A stretch of 64,000 nt of DNA, taken from GCA-016699835 sp964543905. GTDB lineage: Bacteria; Planctomycetota; Phycisphaerae; Phycisphaerales; UBA1924. Positions 8,324 to 14,722 of this stretch are shown piece by piece. The DNA lies in contig CAZIZO010000001.1 in assembly GCA_964543905.1 (NCBI GenBank), positions 372,001 through 436,000 of the forward strand, read 5' to 3'. The notes under the pieces were generated by a model. That model did not search any database. It was not told the origin of the DNA and worked only from the letters and a program-made list of their open reading frames with translations. Every line of letters begins with the position of its first letter. Position 1 is the first letter of the stretch. The position numbers were made by a program, and so were the translations under genes.

Positions 8324-9136
8324 GTGAGCAAGCCCCCCCACCACGATCCCGAGGTCATCGACCTGGGCGTGATGCCCTACGCCGAGGCGCATGTGAAGCA
8401 GGTGGAATACCTCGATCGCGTGCTGGCGGCGCGCGAGGGTGGCACCCCGCGCTGCGGCTTCATCCTCCTCGTCGAGCACCCTCCCGTCATCACCATCAGC
8501 CATCGCCCCAGCGCTCGCCAGCACCTCCTCGCCACCCCCGAGCAACTCGCCCGCGCGGGCGTGGAGGTCGCGACGACGGATCGGGGAGGCGACATCACTT
8601 ATCACGGGCCCGGGCAGTTGGTGGTGTATCCGATCCTCGACCTCAATCGGTTGAATCTCGGGTTGCACGAGTACATGAGGTTGCTGGAGAGCGCGATCAT
8701 CGACGTCTGCCGAACGCTGGGGCTCAAGGCCGCTCGCGACCCGAGCGCGACCGGGGTGTGGATCCATCACGCTCCCCCAGCGGGAGGGGACCGGGGGGAG
8801 GGTTTGCCTTCCCCTTCTTCGGTCTGTCCCGATCACTCGGCACCCCAATCCTCATCGAAGATATGCGCCATGGGTGTTCGAGTTCGCAAGTGGGTCTCGA
8901 TGCACGGCCTGGCATTCAACGTCGATCCCAACATGAGCCACTTTGATCTGATCGTGCCCTGCGGCTTGGCGGGACGCGGGGTCACGAGCCTGCGCCGGGA
9001 ACTGGGCGAGCGCACGCCCAGCATGCCCGAAGGCAAACGGCTTGTGTCGGAAAGGCTCTCCCATGCCATCGCGATGGCCGCGAACCAAGCCGACCAGGCC
9101 CGGATCGCGGCACGCGCGTCTGGGACGGTGGGCTGA
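8324..9136 (+). CDS. lipB: Octanoyltransferase LipB with an in-frame inserted segment
   Basis: Transfers octanoate from acyl carrier protein to lipoyl domains. Conserved segments are EHPPVITISHRPS, TTDRGGDITYHGPGQLVVYP, KICAMGVRV (catalytic-type Lys179) and LIVPCG (Cys213). Between GVWI and KICAMG, where the family normally has only a few residues, there are about 30 extra residues (149-177) with PPAGGDRGEGLPSP, encoded by a palindromic repeat (8771-8817). The frame stays open through it, so the enzyme may still work. The GTG at 8324 puts EVIDLGVMPYAEA at the usual distance from the N-terminus; in-frame GTG codons at 8273 and 8300 are alternatives and none has a clear ribosome-binding site. 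Confidence 0.92.
   Translation: MSKPPHHDPEVIDLGVMPYAEAHVKQVEYLDRVLAAREGGTPRCGFILLVEHPPVITISHRPSARQHLLATPEQLARAGVEVATTDRGGDITYHGPGQLVVYPILDLNRLNLGLHEYMRLLESAIIDVCRTLGLKAARDPSATGVWIHHAPPAGGDRGEGLPSPSSVCPDHSAPQSSSKICAMGVRVRKWVSMHGLAFNVDPNMSHFDLIVPCGLAGRGVTSLRRELGERTPSMPEGKRLVSERLSHAIAMAANQADQARIAARASGTVG
8771..8817. repeat. Palindromic repeat copy 2, inserted in frame in lipB
   Basis: The stretch contains the inverted pair CTCCC (8772-8776) and GGGAG (8782-8786) followed by GGGGACCGGGGGGAGGG. On the minus strand this reads as a CCCTCCCCCCGGTCCCCTCC element of the common intergenic type. It lies within the lipB reading frame and codes for PPAGGDRGEGLPS. Related element at 5836-5870. Confidence 0.6.
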
Positions 9137-9165
9137 TTCTGCTCGGGAACGGATCCGGAGCGATC

Positions 9166-10179
9166 TCACGCCAGCGGATCGGGCCTGTACAACTTGGTGT
9201 CCAACGCCCACTGCTTCTCCGTGAAGTTCCCGTTGAGCGCCACGTCCCTTTCGCGATCGGGCCTCGTCGCCGCCAGCGACATCGCCATCTTCGCATCGAG
9301 GTTATCGAGCATCGAGACCATGAGCGCCTCGGGCGTGGCGGGGATCTTCGCCGCGCCAAACTCCGGCACGCCGTGGTGCGAGAGGATGATGTGCTGCAGC
9401 ACCATCACCGCGCCGCTCGGCAAGCGAATCCCTTGTTCTCGCATCACCTGCTGCGCCTTGTCGTGCAGCATGATCGCGCCATCGACGATGTGCCCGATGA
9501 GTTCGCCGCGATCGGTGTAGCCAAAGGTGCGATCGAAGACCAGTTCCCGTGTCTTGCCCAGATCGTGCAAGAAGAGGCCCATGAGCACGATATCGCGGCT
9601 GATCTTGGGATAGAACGGGCAGACAACATTCGCCACGTTCAGGAGGCTCAGCGTGTGCTCGAGCAACCCGCCGAGGTAAGCGTGGTGCATGCTCTTCGCC
9701 GCGGGGCACTGCTTGAACGCGTCCATCAAGAACGTGTCGTCGAGGTAGGCCTTCGCGAGCGCCTTCATCGCCGGATGCTTGATCGTCTCGAGCAACGCCG
9801 AGAGTTCGGCGAACATCTCGTCCACCGGGCGCTTGGAGACGGGCATCAGGTCCCGGAGTTGTTCTGCCGTTGGCTCGGCCACGTCGATTCCCTGGATGAT
9901 CAACTGCAACTCGCCCTGGTAGGGCTGTGTCTCGCCCTCGACATACACGAACCCGTCCGCGGGCAGGCGTTTGAAGGTCTCTTCATCGATCGTCCACATC
10001 CGCCCCGGCATCTCGCCGCTCTTGTCACTGATGATGCACCGCAAGTACGGTTTGTCCGCCCTTGTCTTCCCGATCTGCGCGTTGCTGATGGCAAAGACAC
10101 CCGCCACACGCTCGGGCGCGCCCATCTCGGAAATGAATCGACGGGGCATGCTGTTTTTAGCGGACGCGGCTGGGGGCAT
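9166..10179 (-). CDS. OB-fold plus HD-domain protein, YhaM-like 3'-5' exoribonuclease
   Basis: The 337-residue protein has an N-terminal OB-fold (residues 15-105, with KTRADKPYLRCIISDKSGEM and the strand GELQLIIQGIDV) and an HD phosphohydrolase domain (residues 150-320: HHAYLGGLLEHTLSLL, LFLHDLGKTREL, LSHHGVPEFGA and SMLDNLDAKM). This order and length match YhaM, a 3'-5' exoribonuclease of Gram-positive bacteria with relatives in many phyla. The ATG at 10179 is preceded by AGGA (CAGGAATCCACC) and is preferred over an upstream in-frame codon at 10209. The gene is divergent from the uridine-kinase-like gene. Confidence 0.88.
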   Translation of the reverse strand: MPPAASAKNSMPRRFISEMGAPERVAGVFAISNAQIGKTRADKPYLRCIISDKSGEMPGRMWTIDEETFKRLPADGFVYVEGETQPYQGELQLIIQGIDVAEPTAEQLRDLMPVSKRPVDEMFAELSALLETIKHPAMKALAKAYLDDTFLMDAFKQCPAAKSMHHAYLGGLLEHTLSLLNVANVVCPFYPKISRDIVLMGLFLHDLGKTRELVFDRTFGYTDRGELIGHIVDGAIMLHDKAQQVMREQGIRLPSGAVMVLQHIILSHHGVPEFGAAKIPATPEALMVSMLDNLDAKMAMSLAATRPDRERDVALNGNFTEKQWALDTKLYRPDPLA

Positions 10180-10291
10180 GGTGGATTCCTGAGTGACTAG
10201 AGCGAGCAACGCGGCGGCATGCCGCAGGCGTCGATCATAGGAAGAGGCGATCGTCGGCAGGGATCGCAGATCATGGGACGAGCAGCGGATA

Positions 10292-10918
10292 GTGTTCCCT
10301 GTGACCGCCCCGCCTCACGACCACGCCCGCACTCCTCCGCACGTGCTCTCCTGGCACGACGCCCCCGACGTGCTCCTCGCGAAGGCGAGGCGTGCGTCCT
10401 CGTCCGCCTGCACAATCCTCGGCATTACCGGCCCCGTCGGCGCGGGCAAGAGCACGCTCGCCCGCCTCCTCTCGCCCTGCGTCCTCGCGACCGACGACTA
10501 CCTGCCCGACTACGACGCCCTCCCCTACCACGATCGCGACAAGCCTGAGCACGCGGATTTCCCGCTCCTGCGGGCCCATCTGTCGGCGTTGCGCCGGGGC
10601 GAGGCCGCGCGGGTTCCCGTGTGGTCCTTCCAAACACACCGCCGCGAGGGCTCGCGCGAGGTATGCCCATCACCCATCATCGTCGTCGAAGGCATCCACG
10701 CGCTCCACGATCACCTCCTCGAGTCGCTCGACCTCCGCATCTACGTCGACGCCCCACCCGCCACACGCTGGGCCCGCTGGGAAGCGATCGAAAGAAGCGG
10801 CGAGCGCGGCTGGGGCGTGGAGGCCGCGCGGACGTACTTCCATGAAGTGGCCGAACCGACGTTCCACGCGGCGGGGTATCGAGCGCGAGCGGACTTCATC
10901 GTCCTGAGCGACGGGTGA
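10292..10918 (+). CDS. Uridine kinase-like P-loop protein
   Basis: A 208-residue protein of the uridine kinase/phosphoribulokinase group. The P-loop is GITGPVGAGKSTLA near residue 45. ATDDYLPDYD follows, and then KPEHADFPLLRAHL, which matches the DHPDAFDFDLL region of uridine kinases. VPVWSFQTHRREG is the base-binding loop, IIVVEGIHAL the Walker B-like strand, and ARWEAIERSGERGW the lid. True uridine kinases phosphorylate uridine and cytidine in nucleotide salvage; the substrate here is not certain because the family is broad. The start is either the GTG at 10292 or one at 10301; neither has a strong ribosome-binding site. The 112-base divergent spacer to the YhaM-like gene contains the 12-base palindrome GCGGCATGCCGC (10214-10225). 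Confidence 0.8.
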   Translation: MFPVTAPPHDHARTPPHVLSWHDAPDVLLAKARRASSSACTILGITGPVGAGKSTLARLLSPCVLATDDYLPDYDALPYHDRDKPEHADFPLLRAHLSALRRGEAARVPVWSFQTHRREGSREVCPSPIIVVEGIHALHDHLLESLDLRIYVDAPPATRWARWEAIERSGERGWGVEAARTYFHEVAEPTFHAAGYRARADFIVLSDG

Positions 10919-10925
10919 GCGCTGT

Positions 10926-13724
10926 TCAGCACCCGGCCTCGAATCGCGCGAGGTAGTACAACAGATCATCGATCGTGACGCCGCCGTCGCGAGCGCCCGT
11001 CCCCGATCCGTCATCCACGTCGGCCCGGATGTCGCCCGCCTCGAAGATCGCGAGGTAATACAGGAGGTCGTCGATCGTGGTCCCCCCGTCGGGCGTGCCG
11101 CTGCCGCTGCCGTCGTCCAAATCGGAGACACAGAGTTGGGCGAAGACGTCATAGACCTGCATGCAAGTACGTCCGGAGTCTTCCTGCGTGATGACGCCCA
11201 CGCGATTGATCCCATGCACAAAGCCCGAGAGCGTGCGGGACCAGTCGTAGCGGTCCGAGCGCTGAGCCGCGTTGCCCAGCGTGGCGAGCGTGACGGGGTC
11301 CGCTCCCGGCGCGGGGTTGCGCACCATGTACATCCTCGGCACGGTGCGATCAAGAGCCTTGATCGCGATGCTCGCGGTGGTGGTCGTGATGGGTTGCGTC
11401 GTCGCGAGCGAGAGTTGCGGGCACTGGCGATCCACGTACACCACCGTGCGGAACTCCCGGAACACGGGCGGCTCGCCCGCGTTGCGCTTGCGGAAGGAGA
11501 TCACCGAGATGTAGTGATAGCCCTCGCTGAGGCGCGTCGCATCGATCGTCTGGCTGTAGTTGCCCGTCGCCTGCCCGGAGCCAAAGAGCGGCTGACGCAG
11601 CGTCACGAACTGCTCATACCCCGGCACGATGCTGTTGGTCCCGTCGATGTCCACCACACCATTGCCGTTCCAATCCTGGAAGCCCTGGTCGATGCGAAAG
11701 ACGGAGTTGTCGTCGCTGTTCTGGTCGATCCCGCCCGGGTCGCCGTTGGTGGTCGTCAGGTTGATCGTGAAGGAGTTGCCCGTGACGACGGGCACGCTGG
11801 TGAGGCGCCGGCGTGAGAGTGGCACGGCGGTCGAATCCGCGGCGATTGTCCCCGACGTCCCGCCGATCGTCAGCGTCCCGTTCGCGATCGGCAGCCCGTA
11901 GACCACGAACCCCTTGTGATGATCGGTCGTCATCATGCGGTTGCGCGGCACGCGAATCGTGACGGTCTGTCCCGCGTTGATGGTGAGCACCTCGGGAATC
12001 TCGCCCAGCGGGTCCACGATCGGGTTCGCCGCGTTCCCCGTCATCTCGACCAGGCGCGTCCCCGCGGGGAAGTTGGTCGTCACGAAGCGCTGGTCCCACC
12101 CGGCGTCGTAGCGATCATTGACACCCACAAGAACGTGGCTGACGCCCCCGGGCGCACGCCGCTCGAAGATGATGAGGTCGGCGAAGTCCGGGCCGTTGAT
12201 CACGTTCCACGCGCCCCGCGCGTAGAAGTTATGCAGTTGCACCAGGTTGGTGATCGTCGGGTCCGCCGTGTTGGTGTTGGGGTTGAAGCCCAGCGCGTTC
12301 ATCATCCCCTGGCGAGGCCAGAACCCGCCCGAGCGTACGATGCCTCGTCCGTTGTGATAGACCTCGGCGAGGCCCGTGCGCATCAGAACATACGCGTACG
12401 TGTACATGCCCATCTGCCGATCCGTGGGGTTGGGCGGGGCGCTGCCGCCGTTGCCCGCGCTCCCGTTGTCGTGGCTGAAGACGTGGTTGATGCCGAAGGA
12501 GCCGTTGTTGTCCCCGTCGTCGGCGTTGTCAAAGTGCGCATTGAGCACGTTGAGCCAGTTGCCCAGCCCGTTCGCGTTGACGAGGTTGCGCAGTTCGCCC
12601 GAGCCAGAGATGTCGAGCGCGTCGCGATTGCCAAAGCCGTCCTTGCGCGCGAAGTTGTTCCATGCCGTGCTCGCGCTGTCGACGATCTCGCCAAAGGAAA
12701 ACGGCGTGACCATCCGCCCGTCGGGCAAGCGCCGCCGATTGAACACCGCCGTGTCGAACGCCTGATCCCACCACAAGGGCGGCACGTGCTTCATCGCGTC
12801 GAGGCGGAAGCCGTCCACCTTGAGATCGTCGAGCGTCCACTGCACCCAGCGTTGGAGATATCCGCTGGCGTTCTCGAGCGTGGGGTCGCCCGCGAGGGGC
12901 GTCGTGGTGTTGAAGGGATAGACCTGCACGTGCTCGGCGGGCTTGCCGCGGATCGCCGGATTTGTGAAACTCACGGGCGACAGGTCGCGATCGGGGTAGA
13001 ACCGCGCGTTGTTCGCGTCCGGGTTATTGAAGTACCGTCCGCCCGGAATGTTCCCCATCGCGCCCGCGGCGACGGGATTGCGGATAAACAGGTTGTTGCT
13101 GAACTGGTTGATGTCGATGAGCGCGACCAGGTCGCCGTCGTACAGGTTGTACCGCGGGCCGTTGGGATCCTCCGACTGGAGATACCCCGCCGCCGTTCCG
13201 GCGTGGAAATCGCCCCACGGATCGGTGGCGGTCTTGTTGCGCATGGGCGTCGGCGGCTGCATCCAGAACCCCGGATACCCGCCATCCTCCATGAACCCCA
13301 CGCCCGTCTGCCGCGCCGAGTTGTGGTTGAGGATCGCGTCGATATACACCTGCGCGTTGGCGGCGTGCAACTCGTCGACCATTGCGCGAAAGTACTGCTC
13401 CGTGCCGTACGCGGTCTGCGCGTTGGGCTTGCCCAGGTCGAAGCGATCGAAGACGTCATACCCCGCGCTGTCGCCGTTCTGGTTGCTGCTGCCCGGCCAC
13501 ACGTACGCGCGGCTGATCGGCGGGAGCCACAAGGAGCCGTACCCGCTCACAAAGTAATCCGGCGCGCGGTGCTCGATGTCCGTCCACTTCGTCTCGAACC
13601 ACTGCAGCATGACGGGGTTGTCATTGGCCTGTGCCGTCGGCGCGTACGTCGCCAGCCCCGCGAGCCCGGCCAGCATCCCGGCAACCAACGTTCGGGTTCC
13701 ACGATTCATCAGTCCGTGCGGCAT
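10926..13724 (-). CDS. Secreted GH13 alpha-amylase with C-terminal GC-type dockerin
   Basis: A 932-residue secreted protein. A signal peptide (MNRGTRTLVAGMLAGLAGLA, ending near AQAND) is followed by a GH13 catalytic barrel: region I DAILNHN, region II VDGFRLDAMKHV (nucleophile Asp), region III FSFGEIVD (acid/base Glu) and region IV VFSHDNG. Then come beta-sandwich segments and, in the last 65 residues, two Asp/Gly calcium-type loops each followed by TIDDLLYYL, ending in Gly-Cys. This is the GC-type dockerin of planctomycetes, thought to anchor or sort secreted proteins. The ATG at 13724 has GGGAGA seven bases upstream; a second ATG at 13709 is less likely. A LacI-type operator lies about 120 bases upstream. 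Confidence 0.93.
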   Translation of the reverse strand: MPHGLMNRGTRTLVAGMLAGLAGLATYAPTAQANDNPVMLQWFETKWTDIEHRAPDYFVSGYGSLWLPPISRAYVWPGSSNQNGDSAGYDVFDRFDLGKPNAQTAYGTEQYFRAMVDELHAANAQVYIDAILNHNSARQTGVGFMEDGGYPGFWMQPPTPMRNKTATDPWGDFHAGTAAGYLQSEDPNGPRYNLYDGDLVALIDINQFSNNLFIRNPVAAGAMGNIPGGRYFNNPDANNARFYPDRDLSPVSFTNPAIRGKPAEHVQVYPFNTTTPLAGDPTLENASGYLQRWVQWTLDDLKVDGFRLDAMKHVPPLWWDQAFDTAVFNRRRLPDGRMVTPFSFGEIVDSASTAWNNFARKDGFGNRDALDISGSGELRNLVNANGLGNWLNVLNAHFDNADDGDNNGSFGINHVFSHDNGSAGNGGSAPPNPTDRQMGMYTYAYVLMRTGLAEVYHNGRGIVRSGGFWPRQGMMNALGFNPNTNTADPTITNLVQLHNFYARGAWNVINGPDFADLIIFERRAPGGVSHVLVGVNDRYDAGWDQRFVTTNFPAGTRLVEMTGNAANPIVDPLGEIPEVLTINAGQTVTIRVPRNRMMTTDHHKGFVVYGLPIANGTLTIGGTSGTIAADSTAVPLSRRRLTSVPVVTGNSFTINLTTTNGDPGGIDQNSDDNSVFRIDQGFQDWNGNGVVDIDGTNSIVPGYEQFVTLRQPLFGSGQATGNYSQTIDATRLSEGYHYISVISFRKRNAGEPPVFREFRTVVYVDRQCPQLSLATTQPITTTTASIAIKALDRTVPRMYMVRNPAPGADPVTLATLGNAAQRSDRYDWSRTLSGFVHGINRVGVITQEDSGRTCMQVYDVFAQLCVSDLDDGSGSGTPDGGTTIDDLLYYLAIFEAGDIRADVDDGSGTGARDGGVTIDDLLYYLARFEAGC

Positions 13725-13846
13725 GTCTTCTCCCGCCAAAGCCCCTGGTGTCCCCCCTCCAACGCGATCGGGCATTATCTCACGATTCTGCACGGATCGG
13801 AAGTAAAAACGCCGCGGAAGCACGCAGATTGTCGGAGAAACGGACG

Positions 13847-13859
13847 TGAAACCGTTTCA
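13847..13859. promoter_or_regulatory. LacI-family operator-like palindrome upstream of the amylase gene
   Basis: TGAAACCGTTTCA is a perfect 13-base palindrome with a central C, 123 bases upstream of the amylase ATG. The same type of site, TGAAACGGTTTCA, lies upstream of the GH31 gene. LacI/GalR-family regulators of maltose and starch genes bind such sites. No LacI-type gene is present in the window. Confidence 0.65.
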
Positions 13860-14051
13860 TCGAGCGATGCCGGCGCGCGAACGCGCCCCACCACCCTTCC
13901 CCCGGAGTGCCGTGCCTTGCCAGGGCTGATAGCCATCCGCGCCAATCGTGGCCCAGTCGATGCTGTCCGGGTCAGGCTGGGCGCGAACGACCGCCGGGAG
14001 ACCGAGGATCGTCCACGTAAGGGCCACTGCGTACCACGGGCAAGTCCGCAT
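13857..14051 (-). CDS. Small secreted protein, possibly a truncated remnant
   Basis: A 64-residue frame with a good signal peptide (MRTCPWYAVALTWTILGLPA, cleavage near VRAQ) and a GGAG eight bases before the ATG. The mature part, DSIDWATIGADGYQPWQGTA and then GKGGGARSRAGIAR, resembles the first 40 residues of secreted formylglycine-generating-enzyme-like proteins common in planctomycetes (their WATIGxPGN ... GxGxVxYEYRIGR segment), but the catalytic domain is missing and the stop falls in the operator at 13847-13859. It may be a decayed gene whose 3' part is lost, or a short real peptide. The family link is inference from memory of the pattern. Confidence 0.4.
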   Translation of the reverse strand: MRTCPWYAVALTWTILGLPAVVRAQPDPDSIDWATIGADGYQPWQGTALRGKGGGARSRAGIAR

Positions 14052-14630
14052 ACTCGCGCTCCAAGAACGGACCCCAACCGTGCACGTCGCCCCTCCAAGT
14101 ATGTGCCATCTTTCGAGTTTGCCAGCAAAAATGCGGGAAGAACTTCACCATATTCCCTCGGATGGGAACCAACGCGCCAGATCGCTCCCGGTTCTGAGAT
14201 TCTCGTGAGATCCACGCCTGGTTTGAGGCGAGGCGGCACGTCGGAACCTCGCCGCTCCCGGCGTGGAGATGCCCCCTCTCCCTCTTCCTCTTCTTCGCGT
14301 CCTTCATCCTCTTCAGGTTGCACACTCCGCGACACTCCGCCCCCTCCGCGTTCGTCTTTCGCATCGCCCCCACCCACACGGGCGGCCACACTTTCGTGGT
14401 ATTCAAGACAACACCCCCACCCGCCGCACCGCCGCGGGCGACCTCCATGACAGCGCACGCGATGCGCCAGCGTGCGGCCCCAACGTCCGAGTCCACCGGC
14501 GACACATCCTCCTAGGCGTCGGCCACGCCGGGCACCGCGCCAAGCAGAACGAGCACCGTGACGGCCGCGCTCGATCCCGCAAGGCCGGCACCCGGCTTTG
14601 CAGCGACCCCGCTCAAGGCGGCGGGTGCGA
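13860..14630. other. Long divergent intergenic region between the amylase and alpha-glucosidase genes
   Basis: Apart from the small secreted frame at 13857-14051 I see no convincing gene. Several overlapping open frames exist on the minus strand up to 14505, but they have arginine/proline-rich composition, no ribosome-binding sites and no recognisable domains. From 14270 to 14460 the plus strand is pyrimidine-rich (CCTCTTCCTC-type). No tRNA-like fold was found by eye. The region probably holds the two divergent promoters plus degenerate sequence. Confidence 0.5.
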
Positions 14631-14645
14631 CTGAAACGGTTTCAG
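14631..14645. promoter_or_regulatory. LacI-family operator-like palindrome upstream of the alpha-glucosidase gene
   Basis: CTGAAACGGTTTCAG is a 15-base perfect palindrome whose 13-base core differs from the amylase site only in the central base. It ends 77 bases before the GH31 ATG, a normal place for an operator. Both sites are read identically on either strand, so one regulator could control both genes. Confidence 0.65.
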
Positions 14646-14722
14646 GCGCACCTCCCTCGCACGCATGGCCTATGAACGCACCTCTCGCTACGCTGCGCCG
14701 GCCCGTTTTCAAAGGATCCGCG

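Noticed and set aside
13972..14505. A 177-residue minus-strand open frame in the amylase/alpha-glucosidase gap.
   Set aside because: It has no ribosome-binding site, no recognisable domain, mixed Arg/Gly composition and overlaps a better-supported small secreted frame.
14558..14722. An earlier start for the alpha-glucosidase.
   Set aside because: It would add 55 residues before the signal peptide and place the LacI-type operator in the coding region; the ATG at 14723 has a good ribosome-binding site.
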